NCBI GenBank assembly: GCA_027484575.1
Contig: JAIXSQ010000013.1
Location: forward strand, 62,001-126,000
Direction of reading: 5' to 3'
Length of the DNA: 64,000 nt
Origin: Comamonadaceae bacterium
Lineage (GTDB): Bacteria; Pseudomonadota; Gammaproteobacteria; Burkholderiales; Burkholderiaceae_C
Shown piece by piece: positions 18,771-27,488 of this stretch. Made by a program: the position numbers and the translations under genes. The notes under the pieces are model-generated. The model made no database searches and had not been told where the DNA came from. It saw nothing but the letters and a program-made list of their open reading frames with translations. The first letter of the stretch is position 1. Each line of letters opens with the position of its first letter.

Positions 18771-19516
18771 GGCGCCGCCCGGACCTGGGCCCGGCCGGCC
18801 GCCAGCCGGGTGGGGGTGAGGATGGGCAGGTCGTAGGCCTCCACCAACACCGGCGCCCCATGCCGCCGGGCCGCCTGCGCACGGCCGGCCTCGCCGAGCA
18901 CGGCCTGGGCCGACGCCGCATCGGCCCAGACCGACAGCTCGCCCGCGCGGCCGTCCTCGGCCACCACCAGTTGCCGGCGCAGCAGCCCGGGCAGGCCACG
19001 GTCCTGCGCCAGTCCCTCGCGCAGCACGGCCAGGGCGGCGTCGCGGGGCTGCCCGGCGCCGGGCGCGGGCAGGACCAGGGTCGCGACGGCCCGGGCATGG
19101 TCGTCGTCGGGCAGGCCGCCGTCGCGCAGGTCCAGCGTGACGGGCGCCTCGAACAGCCGCACGGTGCCCTCGACGCCGCGCTCGCGCCGCACGCGTTCGA
19201 ACCAGGCCGGGCCGAACCAGGCCTGGGCCTCGGCACGGCTGCGCCAGCGGTAGATGCCGCCGAACTGGCCATCGGACTGGGCGAAGGAGTACATCTTGTC
19301 GAGCAGGCCCGGCAAGGCCGCGTACTGCGGGATCGTGTCGCGCATGCGCCGGGCGACCAGCGATTGGGGCGCATACCAGGGCTTGGGCACGGTCACGATG
19401 GCGACGGTCGCTGCGGACGGCGCGGCGGACGGCGCGGGCGACGGCATGGTCTGGGCCTGGGCCAGGACGGCCGACAGCGCGACGGCGGCCAGCGGCAGGC
19501 GGTGCAGGGTGGGCAT
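18767..19516 (-). CDS. Exported YdhR/antibiotic-biosynthesis-monooxygenase-like protein
   Basis: The 249-residue protein has a signal peptide (about residues 1-22, ending AQAQ), then a ferredoxin-like alpha/beta domain with LLDKMYSFAQSDGQFGGIYR and WRSRAEAQAWFGPAWFERVR. This strand-helix pattern is that of YdhR/ABM-fold proteins, normally cytoplasmic and about 100 residues, so an exported, doubled-length form is unusual. A second similar unit may occupy residues 130-249. The start is firm because GGAGG lies seven bases before ATG. It is first in the unit with the ECF sigma factor. Enzymatic activity is unproven. Confidence 0.65.
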   Translation of the reverse strand: MPTLHRLPLAAVALSAVLAQAQTMPSPAPSAAPSAATVAIVTVPKPWYAPQSLVARRMRDTIPQYAALPGLLDKMYSFAQSDGQFGGIYRWRSRAEAQAWFGPAWFERVRRERGVEGTVRLFEAPVTLDLRDGGLPDDDHARAVATLVLPAPGAGQPRDAALAVLREGLAQDRGLPGLLRRQLVVAEDGRAGELSVWADAASAQAVLGEAGRAQAARRHGAPVLVEAYDLPILTPTRLAAGRAQVRAAP

Positions 19517-19653
19517 GGGATCCTCCGGGAGGCGGCGCGACGGCACCGCTTCCTTCCTGAGACGGGACGCGGGGCGGTTTTGTGACCGCCCTGCGGCCGG
19601 GCCATGAGGATTTTTCAGCCGGGCGGGGCCGCCGCCCGGCTACCCTAGGCCCC

Positions 19654-21147
19654 ATGAACGCCCCGCTTCCGCCCGCAGCCGCCCAGCCCGCGGCCATCCT
19701 CGACCGGCTGCTGCCTGCGCTGCGCGCCGTGCTGCCGCCGCACGCGATGCTGTGGCACGACGAGGACACCCGGCCCTACGAATGCGACGGCCTGACCGCC
19801 TACCGCGAGCGGCCGCTGATGGTGGTGCTGCCCGAGACCGAGGCCCAGGTGCAGGGCGTGCTGCAGGCCTGCCATGCGCTGGGCGTGCCGGTGGTGGCGC
19901 GCGGCGCGGGCACCGGCCTGTCGGGCGGCGCGATGCCCAACCGGCTGGGCGTGACGCTGTCGCTGGCGAAGTTCAACCGGATCCTGGCCGTGGACCCGGC
20001 CAGCCGCACCGCTCGCGTGCAGTGCGGCGTGCGCAACCTGGCCATCAGCGAGGCCGCCGCGCCCTACGGGCTGTACTACGCGCCCGATCCGTCCAGCCAG
20101 ATCGCCTGCACCATCGGCGGCAACGTGGCCGAGAACTCGGGCGGCGTGCATTGCCTGAAGTACGGCCTGACGGTGCACAACGTGCTGCGGGTGCGCGGCT
20201 ACACGGCCGAGGGCGAGCCGGTGGAGTTCGGCAGCGAGGCGCTGGACGCCCCCGGCTACGACCTGCTGGCGGTGCTGGTGGGCAGCGAAGGCATGCTGGC
20301 CGTCACCACCGAGGTGACCGTCAAGCTGGTGCCCAAGCCCCAGCTGGCGCGCTGCATCATGGCCAGCTTCGACGACGTGCGCAAAGCCGGCGACGCGGTG
20401 GCCGCGGTGATCGCCGCCGGCATCATCCCGGCCGGGCTGGAGATGATGGACAAGCCCATGACCGCCGCGGTCGAGGACTTCGTGCATGCCGGCTACGACC
20501 TGACGGCCGAGGCCATCCTGCTGTGCGAGAGCGACGGCACGCCCGAGGAGGTCGAGGAGGAGATCGGGCGCATGAGCGAGGTGCTGCGCGCCGCCGGCGC
20601 CACCGCCATCGCGGTCAGCCGCGACGAAACCGAGCGGCTGAAGTTCTGGAGCGGCCGCAAGAACGCCTTTCCCGCCTCGGGCCGCATCAGCCCCGACTAC
20701 ATGTGCATGGACTCGACCATCCCGCGCAAGCGGCTGGCCGACATCCTGCTGGCGATCCAGGAGATGGAGCGCAAGTACGGGCTGCGCTGCGCCAACGTGT
20801 TCCACGCGGGCGACGGCAACCTGCACCCGCTGATCCTGTTCGATGCGAACGATCCCGACCAGCTGCACCGCTGCGAGCTGTTCGGCGCCGACATCCTGGA
20901 GACCAGCGTCGCCATGGGCGGCACCGTGACCGGCGAGCACGGCGTGGGCGTGGAGAAGCTCAACTCGATGTGCGTGCAGTTCTCGCCGGCCGAGCGCGAG
21001 CAGATGTTCGGCGTCAAGCGCGCCTTCGATGCGGCCGGCCTGCTCAACCCGGGCAAGGTGATCCCGACGCTGCAGCGCTGCGCCGAGTACGGGAAGATGC
21101 TGGTGCGCGGCAACCGCCTGCCGCACCCGGAGCTCGAGCGGTTCTGA
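19654..21147 (+). CDS. glcD: FAD-linked oxidase, glycolate/D-lactate dehydrogenase GlcD type
   Basis: This 497-residue flavoprotein has the PCMH FAD-binding domain (residues 40-220: VARGAGTGLSGGAMPN, SSQIACTIGGNVAENSGGVH, YDLLAVLVGSEGMLAVTTEV) and the C-terminal FAD-oxidase domain with VFHAGDGNLHPLILFD and GTVTGEHGVGVEK. GlcD oxidises glycolate (or D-lactate) together with GlcE and the iron-sulfur subunit GlcF. Those partners do not follow here: the next gene is on the opposite strand. It could pair with subunits elsewhere or act as a stand-alone D-2-hydroxyacid dehydrogenase. Confidence 0.88.
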   Translation: MNAPLPPAAAQPAAILDRLLPALRAVLPPHAMLWHDEDTRPYECDGLTAYRERPLMVVLPETEAQVQGVLQACHALGVPVVARGAGTGLSGGAMPNRLGVTLSLAKFNRILAVDPASRTARVQCGVRNLAISEAAAPYGLYYAPDPSSQIACTIGGNVAENSGGVHCLKYGLTVHNVLRVRGYTAEGEPVEFGSEALDAPGYDLLAVLVGSEGMLAVTTEVTVKLVPKPQLARCIMASFDDVRKAGDAVAAVIAAGIIPAGLEMMDKPMTAAVEDFVHAGYDLTAEAILLCESDGTPEEVEEEIGRMSEVLRAAGATAIAVSRDETERLKFWSGRKNAFPASGRISPDYMCMDSTIPRKRLADILLAIQEMERKYGLRCANVFHAGDGNLHPLILFDANDPDQLHRCELFGADILETSVAMGGTVTGEHGVGVEKLNSMCVQFSPAEREQMFGVKRAFDAAGLLNPGKVIPTLQRCAEYGKMLVRGNRLPHPELERF

Positions 21148-21176
21148 CCGGCGTCCCCGGATGCGCGGGGCGCCGG
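21148..21176. terminator. Stem-loop between convergent glcD and exoprotein genes
   Basis: Right after the glcD stop, arms CCGGCG-T-CCCC and GGGG-CGCCGG pair around an eight-base loop, with one bulged T. There is no T-run, so it may end transcription only with Rho or act as an mRNA 3' stabiliser for either gene. Confidence 0.45.
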
Positions 21177-21192
21177 TCCCCGCGACACCGGG

Positions 21193-24100
21193 TCAGGAGC
21201 CGGGCACGCAGGCCGTGCCGGTCTGCACGATCGCCGGTTCCTTCTTGCCGTCCGCGTCCTGCTTCTGCGACTCCTTGACCAGCAGCGACAGGAACTGCGT
21301 CACCACGCTGTCCTGCTCGGACAGCGCCTGCTGGATCAGGTTCACGGGCGCCCCGCCGTTGAGCAGCTCCACGATGCTGTCCACCAGCGGCGTGTCCGCC
21401 TGCGGCAGCGCGTTCGGATCGATCCAGGTGCCATAGGGCACCACGACCGGGCCGGTGGACGTGTTGATCACGATCTGCGAGAGCACGCCCGCCGAGGCGG
21501 TCACGCTGGCGAAGCTGCCGGTGGCGCCGCCCTGCGCGTCGATCAGCGCCAGCTGGGTGCTGGCCGGCGGAAGCGCGGCGAAGGACACCCGCGGCGGGAT
21601 GGTCGGCGCCGGGGTGGGGGCAGTCGTCTGCGCAGGGGCGGTCACCGCGACCTCGCGCACGACCAGCGAGCCGCCCAGCGTGACGGCACCCCCGACCAGC
21701 AGCTGGTCGTGGGTGACCCCGGGCTGCGGGGGCGAGCCCGGCGCGACCTTCATCTGCAGCTGGCTGGTGGAGGCCAGGTCGAGGTTGCCGTAGACCTCGA
21801 TGCGGCCGATGGTGGCGTCGGTCCCGGGCGCGACGGTGCCCTGGTTCAGCACGTCGCCGTCGATCCAGCCCGTGCCGCGCAGGGTGCCCGTCGGCGCGTT
21901 GGTGAAGGTGCCACGCACCCAGTTGCCGGTGCTGTCCTCGCGGCCGATCTCGAGGGCCCGGCCGTTGCCCAGGTCGACCGTGCCCGTGTTGTAGACCGAG
22001 GGGCTGGCCACGAGGAGGCTGACACCGTCGGCGATCGTCGCCGTCCCCGCGTTGGTCCAGTTGCCCGCGATGTAGACGGTGTAGCTGGTGCCCTCGCCCA
22101 CATACGGCACGAAGTTGACGGTGCCCGCGCCCGAGGTGCGCACGAAGCCGTCCCCCGCCTGGGCGCCGTACTGCGTGCCGTTGTAGCCGCCGAAGCCCCC
22201 CGAGGTGTCGATGGAGCCGGACACGTCGACGGCCCCGCTCGTGGCGATGATGTCGATGCTGCCGCCCGCGGTGCCGGCGCCGGCCGTCCCGAAGTAGGAC
22301 CGGGTGCCGCTCCAGCCCAGGCTGCCGCCATAGCCACCGCCGGCATACAGGCCGGTGATGGCGCTGGGGCCGGCGGCGCGCAGCACGATCGAGCCGCCCT
22401 GGCCGCCGGCACCGCCGGTGGCGCCGTCGCGCAACGTGCCGCCGCCGCCGCCGCCGCTGACGTCGATGCCGCCCCACATGCTCATGGCCAGGCCGCTGCC
22501 GTCGAGGTTGGCGATGTCCACGCTGCCGCCCAGGCCGCCCTGGCCGCCGCGGAAGGTGGTCGGCGCCACGGTGGGCGCCGGCGATGGCACGTAGCCGCCG
22601 TCGCCACCATTGCCGCCCAGCGCATCGATCCAGCCGAGCGACACCGAGGTGGCGCCAGCACCGCGGATGGTGACCGTGCCGCCCTGCCCGCCGGTGCCGC
22701 CGACACCCACGCCGGTGCCGCCCGTGCCGCCCGAGGCGTCCACGTACCCCAGGTAGATCGAACCGGACGTCGACCGACTGGTGAGGTTGATCGCTGCGCC
22801 GCGGCCGCCGGTGCCCGCCACCTGCACGCCCGACGGGCTGTGGCCGGTGCCGCCGTAGCCGTCGATCGTGTCGATCTCGATGGTGGTCGCGGCATCGACG
22901 GTGATGGTGCCGGCGTCGCCACCCTTGCCCGTGCCGGTGCCGGACCAGTTGCCCGTCCCCCAGCTGCGCAGTGAGCTCACCGCGATGCCGCCGGCACTGC
23001 TCGTGAGGTTGATGTTGCCGCCGTTCTCGCCGCCCGACCCCTCGCCCAGGTTGGCTGCGATCGTGCCGCCGCTGATGCCTTGGGTCGCCGTGATCGTGAC
23101 GTCGCCGCCCTCGCTGTTGATGGTGGAGAACAGCGCCTGGCCGCCGGCCGCCAGCGTGATCGGACCCGACGTGCTCCAGTGCGAGTAGACGGTCTTGCCC
23201 GTGGTGTCGATGTCGCCGCCGGCGGTGATCGTGAGCGCGCCGGCCGCCAGGTAGGCGTAGGGGTTGTTCGGGTCGTTCAGGAGCCGGACCGAGCCGCCGG
23301 GCGCCGCCAGGCTCACGGCCCCGGCCGTGATGATGGTCGCCGCACCGTCGATCACCAGGTCCCCGCTGGCCTGCGTGACGTCGAGTTCCGCGGACCCCTG
23401 CACCATGAAGCTGCCGGTCACCTCGAAGCTGTTGCGCACCTTCAACTTGGCCGCGTCGTAGGCGGAGATCGTGGGTGCGGGCGTGGGCAGGGGCGAGCCC
23501 GTCGGGTCGGGCGTGGCCGTCACCTGGCGCAGCGTGCCGACGTCCAGGGCGCCGCCGGCCAACTCCAGCCGTCCCTGGTTGTCGAAGGTGGTCGGCACGG
23601 TGAGCGAGGCGCCGGCCAGCAGCGTCAGCGAGCCGCCGTTGGTGAACCAGGACCCGCGCTGCATCTGCATGTCGACACGCCCGCCGCCACCGCCAGCCTG
23701 CACGGTCGCACCGCTGTCGACGAACACGCCGCCGCCTGTCCCGCCGCCGCCGGCCTTGAGCGACACGATCAGGTCGCCACCGTCGAGGGGCGAACCCTGG
23801 ATGGCCGTGGTTGCACCCGCCTGGAACCGGATGTCGCGCCAGGCGTCGAGGGTCAGGGTCGCCGTTCCCGGGAGCGAGCGCGCCAGCCGCACGCCGCCCT
23901 GCACGAGGATGTCCCCCGAGCCGGAGCCGTACGACACGGTGCTGACCGAGCCGGTCTTGACCACCACGTTGGTGCCCAGGCCACTGTCGAGCGCGGCGTT
24001 GAGCGTGCTGTCGTAGACGACCGATGGCAGGTAGCTGTCGACGGGCACGAAGGCGCCGTTGGCATCGGTGGTGGTGCTCTCGGGCGGTGCCGTGGGCGTG

Positions 24101-25422
24101 GGGCCCGCCGCGATGGTCAGGTCGTCGGGGTCGAGCAGCCAGGTGCCGGCGCGTCCTGCGACCGCACTGGCGTCGACCCGCACCCCATTCACGTCGAGGT
24201 GGCGCTTGCCCGAGGTCTCGACGAAGCCGCCGTCGCCGCCCTGGGCACCGCCACGGGCACTGATCGTGCCGTGCGCGCGCGTGGTGTCGTCGGACCACAC
24301 GATCACCCGGCCGCCGTCGCCCTGCTGCGTCGCGTCGGCCCGCAGGGTCGCGGCGCGGTCCATGAAGACGACCTGCGCATTGGGCAGCGCGGCGTTGGCG
24401 CCCTGGTAGTCGCCGCCCACGCGGATGCGGCCGCCGCCCTGCGTGTTGGAGGTGTCCACCTCGGCGCCGGCCAGCAGGCCGACCTTGGCGCCCAGCACGT
24501 CGACGCTGCCGCCGGCGCCGGCCGCGCCCTGCGCGCGCACCCGGCCGTCGACCAGCGCCGTGTCGGCGGCCCGGAGCACCACGCGGCCGCCTTCGGCGGT
24601 GACCGCCTGGGCCCGCACCAGGCCGCTGTGGCGCAGGGTGCCCGCGAACACGCCCACCGCGTCGCCGGCCAGCGTGCCCAGGTTGACGGCCCGGTCCTCG
24701 GGCGCCTGCAGCGTGAAGACGATGCCCTCGAGCCCGCGGCCGGTCACCTGGGCCTGCTGGCCCGCCGCGAGGATGGTGGCGCCTTCGGGGCTGCGCACCA
24801 CGGCCTGGGCGCCGACCTCGACCTGCCGGCCGATCAGCACCACGTCGCCTTCACGCGCCAGCACCTGGCCGTCGACCTTCAGCAGCGCACCCACCGGGCC
24901 ATCGCCGAAACGCAGCCGCCCGGCCAGGGCATCGGCGTCGCTCATGCGCAGCGTCGAGGCGGTGAAGCCGGCCGTGTCCACCACCGCGCCGGCGCCCACC
25001 GCGATGCCTGCGGGGTTCACGAGCACCAGGCGGCCGTTGCTGCCCAGCGTGCCGTAGATCAGGCTGGGGTCCGGGCCCACCACCCGGTTGATCGAGGTGC
25101 TCGCCGCGCTGGGCTGGGCGAACCAGGTGGTGGTGCCGCCGGGCACGCTGAAGCTCTGCCAGTTGATCGCCGAATGCTGCGTGCCGGCCCCGTTGGTGGT
25201 CGTCACCAGCAGGGTGTTGCCCTGCTGGGTGAGCGTCGCTCCCCCGTGGATCGCCTGCGCGCCGCTGGGCTGGGCGCCCGCGGGCGCCATCGCGAAGGCC
25301 GCGGCCAGCGCCAGCGCCAGGCCCAACGGCCGGTGCCCCGCCACCATCGGCGAAGGCGTGGACGCCGGCGTGCGGAACGGGGCCGGGCGCGAAGCGGAGC
25401 GGGCGTGGCGGTGAGTCGACAT
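21193..25422 (-). CDS. Filamentous-haemagglutinin-type exoprotein (TpsA, two-partner secretion)
   Basis: This 1409-residue protein has a long signal region (residues 1-50, ending APAGA), followed by a TPS domain (about 52-170) with HSAINWQSFSVPGGTTTWF, SINRVVGPDPSLIYGTL and NPAGIAVGAGAVVDTAGF. A beta-helical stalk rich in Gly, Ala and Thr fills the rest, with Ala-Pro-Thr patches near the middle and end. TPS proteins cross the outer membrane through a TpsB pore and act as adhesins or cell-surface proteins. No TpsB gene is in the window. It ends KEPAIVQTGTACVPGS, with no barrel or anchor. The start has GAGGGG upstream. Confidence 0.88.
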   Translation of the reverse strand: MSTHRHARSASRPAPFRTPASTPSPMVAGHRPLGLALALAAAFAMAPAGAQPSGAQAIHGGATLTQQGNTLLVTTTNGAGTQHSAINWQSFSVPGGTTTWFAQPSAASTSINRVVGPDPSLIYGTLGSNGRLVLVNPAGIAVGAGAVVDTAGFTASTLRMSDADALAGRLRFGDGPVGALLKVDGQVLAREGDVVLIGRQVEVGAQAVVRSPEGATILAAGQQAQVTGRGLEGIVFTLQAPEDRAVNLGTLAGDAVGVFAGTLRHSGLVRAQAVTAEGGRVVLRAADTALVDGRVRAQGAAGAGGSVDVLGAKVGLLAGAEVDTSNTQGGGRIRVGGDYQGANAALPNAQVVFMDRAATLRADATQQGDGGRVIVWSDDTTRAHGTISARGGAQGGDGGFVETSGKRHLDVNGVRVDASAVAGRAGTWLLDPDDLTIAAGPTPTAPPESTTTDANGAFVPVDSYLPSVVYDSTLNAALDSGLGTNVVVKTGSVSTVSYGSGSGDILVQGGVRLARSLPGTATLTLDAWRDIRFQAGATTAIQGSPLDGGDLIVSLKAGGGGTGGGVFVDSGATVQAGGGGGRVDMQMQRGSWFTNGGSLTLLAGASLTVPTTFDNQGRLELAGGALDVGTLRQVTATPDPTGSPLPTPAPTISAYDAAKLKVRNSFEVTGSFMVQGSAELDVTQASGDLVIDGAATIITAGAVSLAAPGGSVRLLNDPNNPYAYLAAGALTITAGGDIDTTGKTVYSHWSTSGPITLAAGGQALFSTINSEGGDVTITATQGISGGTIAANLGEGSGGENGGNINLTSSAGGIAVSSLRSWGTGNWSGTGTGKGGDAGTITVDAATTIEIDTIDGYGGTGHSPSGVQVAGTGGRGAAINLTSRSTSGSIYLGYVDASGGTGGTGVGVGGTGGQGGTVTIRGAGATSVSLGWIDALGGNGGDGGYVPSPAPTVAPTTFRGGQGGLGGSVDIANLDGSGLAMSMWGGIDVSGGGGGGTLRDGATGGAGGQGGSIVLRAAGPSAITGLYAGGGYGGSLGWSGTRSYFGTAGAGTAGGSIDIIATSGAVDVSGSIDTSGGFGGYNGTQYGAQAGDGFVRTSGAGTVNFVPYVGEGTSYTVYIAGNWTNAGTATIADGVSLLVASPSVYNTGTVDLGNGRALEIGREDSTGNWVRGTFTNAPTGTLRGTGWIDGDVLNQGTVAPGTDATIGRIEVYGNLDLASTSQLQMKVAPGSPPQPGVTHDQLLVGGAVTLGGSLVVREVAVTAPAQTTAPTPAPTIPPRVSFAALPPASTQLALIDAQGGATGSFASVTASAGVLSQIVINTSTGPVVVPYGTWIDPNALPQADTPLVDSIVELLNGGAPVNLIQQALSEQDSVVTQFLSLLVKESQKQDADGKKEPAIVQTGTACVPGS

Positions 25423-25712
25423 GGGGAACCCCTCGGCGGGTGGGAGCGCAGGACACCTGCTGTCCGCGCCACCATCCCGCTGCTGCGGGCGTCGCGGCGA
25501 AGCGTCGAAGTCACGCCGCGAAACGCCCAAATCCTTGCAAACGGCTGCTGTTTTTCTTCTTGCCAGGGGCAATGCCCCGTGCTATCCGGCGGCGACGGTA
25601 GCATAGCGTTACAACCCCGGCAATCGACCGTCAGGCCGCCGGGCGGACGCGTTGCAGCGCCCCGCAGGCGGTGCGACGAAGTTCACACTCCTGTGCAACT
25701 CGAACGCCTGCC
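25423..25712. other. Divergent intergenic region of exoprotein and glycosyltransferase genes
   Basis: This 290-base region has no credible gene. Its centre (about 25535-25620) is clearly AT-richer than the surroundings. It contains a GGGGC-AAT-GCCCC hairpin (25566-25578) and overlapping hexamers usable as -10 elements in both directions: TAGCAT at 25599-25604 on plus and TATGCT at 25605-25600 on minus. No convincing -35 hexamers or known riboswitch core were found. Confidence 0.5.
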
Positions 25713-26663
25713 GTGAGCCTCTTCGTCAGCATCGCCGCCTACTGCGACCCGGTCCTGGGCTTCACCCTGGCCCGGGCCCGCGCCGCCGCGAGCGACCCGG
25801 CCGGGCTGCATTTCGGGGTGGTGGACCAGAGCCCGGAGGCGCTGGCGCCCTCGGTGCTGGCCCTGGCCGAGCCGGCGCGCGTCACCTACCAGCGCGTCGA
25901 CCCGCTGTATGCCCGCGGGCCCTGCTGGGCGCGCGCGCTGGCCATGGGCCTGTACGACGGGGAGGACTGGTTCCTGCAGTTGGACTCGCACATGGAGTTC
26001 GAGCCGGGCTGGGACGAGCGCTTCATCGCGCAGGCCCGGGCCCTGCTGCCGGGCCGCACCGGCGTGGTGCTGTCGGCCTACCCCAACGCCTTCGCCTTCG
26101 AGCAGGGCCGCGCGGTGCTGCGCCCGGTCACGGGCAAGGTGCTGGCCCATGTGGTCAAGCCCGGCGCCGGCTTCGAGCCCGAGCACCCGGTGCTGTCGTT
26201 CGAGGCCCACCCGGTCGACAGCGACCGGCCGCTGCCGGGCTTCCACCTGGGGGCGGGCTGCCTGTTCGCGCCGGGGCGCTTCGCGCTGGAGTTTCCCTAC
26301 GACCCCGCCCTGTACTTCCACGGCGAGGAGCAGGCCGTGGCCCTGCGCCTGTACACCCACGGCTGGGACATCGTCCACATGCCCGGGCTGCCGGTCTACC
26401 ACCTGTACAACGACGGCAAGTCCGGCGCGCCGCCCCGTCCGCTGCACTGGGACCAGGCGCACGAGGCCGCGCGGGCGCGGCCCTGGTGGCAGCTGGAGCG
26501 GCGCTCGCGCCAGCGGCTGGCGGACCTGGTCGCCGGTGCGCCGCTGGGGGCCTACGGCCTGGGCCGGGTCCGCAGCGTGGCCGACTATGCGGCCTGGTGC
26601 GGCATCGACTACGCCACGCGCAGCCTGGGCCCGCAGGCCTACAAGCCGCTGCCGCCGCTCTGA
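25713..26663 (+). CDS. GT60-like GlcNAc-transferase family protein
   Basis: This 316-residue protein begins LFVSIAAYCDPVLGFTL, the signature of the GlcNAc family (GT60), and has DWFLQLDSHMEFEPGWDERF with D91-S-H93 as the DxH-type metal-binding motif, then LGAGCLFAPGRFALEFPY and YFHGEEQAVALRLYTHGWD. Eukaryotic relatives add GlcNAc to hydroxyproline of Skp1; bacterial ones are uncharacterised. The GTG at 25713 fits the family N-terminus; an in-frame GTG at 25671 would add 14 unrelated residues. It is divergent from the exoprotein gene, and its 3' end overlaps the convergent glycosylase gene by 25 bases. Confidence 0.78.
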   Translation: MSLFVSIAAYCDPVLGFTLARARAAASDPAGLHFGVVDQSPEALAPSVLALAEPARVTYQRVDPLYARGPCWARALAMGLYDGEDWFLQLDSHMEFEPGWDERFIAQARALLPGRTGVVLSAYPNAFAFEQGRAVLRPVTGKVLAHVVKPGAGFEPEHPVLSFEAHPVDSDRPLPGFHLGAGCLFAPGRFALEFPYDPALYFHGEEQAVALRLYTHGWDIVHMPGLPVYHLYNDGKSGAPPRPLHWDQAHEAARARPWWQLERRSRQRLADLVAGAPLGAYGLGRVRSVADYAAWCGIDYATRSLGPQAYKPLPPL

Positions 26664-27484
26664 GCCGCCCCGGGCACCCGGCCTTCCATCACCTCCAGCG
26701 CCAGGCACAGGTCGGCCCAGGCCTTGCCCTTGTCGGCCAGGTTGCGCAGCAGGTAGGCCGGGTGGTAGGTCACCACCACCGGCACGCCCTCGTAGGCATG
26801 CACCCGGCCCCGCAGGCGGCCGACCGGCTCGGTCGAGCGCAGCAGCGTCTGCAGGGCGAAGCGGCCCATGGCCAGAATCACCCGGGGCTGCACCAGCGCG
26901 ATCTGCCGCTGCAGGTAGGGCTCGCACTGCGCCATCTCCTGCGGCTCGGGATTGCGGTTGCCGGGAGGCCGGCACTTGAGCACGTTGGCGATGTGGACGT
27001 TGCGCGCACGGTCCAGGCCGATGGACCGCAGCATCGCGTCGAGCAGCTGGCCGGCGGGCCCGACGAAGGGCTCGCCGCGCAGGTCCTCCTGCTCGCCCGG
27101 GGCCTCCCCCACCACCATCCAGTCGGCCCGCTGCGGCCCGACCCCGGGGACGGTGTTGCGGCGCGAGGCACACAGGCTGCAGGCCTGGCAGCCGGCGATG
27201 CGCGCGTGCAGCGCGTCCCAGTCCAGCGTGGCGATGTCCTCGCTGCCAGCCACCGCCGGACGCAGCGGCGGCGGCGCGATGGCCGGGCGCGCGGGGGGCG
27301 CCGCGACCGGGGCGTCGACCCTGGGGGGCGCCGCCGCCGGCGGGGCCGGCATCGCCACGGCGACCCCGGCCCCGGCCACGGCGGAGGCCGGCGTGGCGGG
27401 CTCCGGCGGCGCCAGGGGCGGCAGCAGCCGCATGCCCATCTCCTGGAGCATCGCGGCCTGGCGCGGATCGAGCATCAGTCCCAT
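26639..27484 (-). CDS. Family 4 uracil-DNA glycosylase (iron-sulfur)
   Basis: This 281-residue enzyme removes uracil from DNA. After a Pro/Ala-rich N-terminal extension (to about residue 85), the catalytic domain has CQACSLC as first part of the Fe-S ligand set, MVVGEAPGEQEDLRGEPFVG, ANVLKCRPPGNRNPEP with a further Cys, and the C-terminal VVVTYHPAYLLRN. These are the family 4 motifs A and B. It follows rimI by four bases on the same strand, so tsaB - rimI - glycosylase form a unit. The variable N-terminal extension is common in Burkholderiales homologues. Confidence 0.92.
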   Translation of the reverse strand: MGLMLDPRQAAMLQEMGMRLLPPLAPPEPATPASAVAGAGVAVAMPAPPAAAPPRVDAPVAAPPARPAIAPPPLRPAVAGSEDIATLDWDALHARIAGCQACSLCASRRNTVPGVGPQRADWMVVGEAPGEQEDLRGEPFVGPAGQLLDAMLRSIGLDRARNVHIANVLKCRPPGNRNPEPQEMAQCEPYLQRQIALVQPRVILAMGRFALQTLLRSTEPVGRLRGRVHAYEGVPVVVTYHPAYLLRNLADKGKAWADLCLALEVMEGRVPGAAQSGGSGL

Positions 27485-27488
27485 GGCG

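Noticed and set aside
25423-25640. Possible cyclic-di-GMP riboswitch before the exoprotein gene
   Set aside because: A GGGGC/GCCCC hairpin and AT-rich leader are present, but the conserved core bases of known c-di-GMP riboswitch classes were not found.
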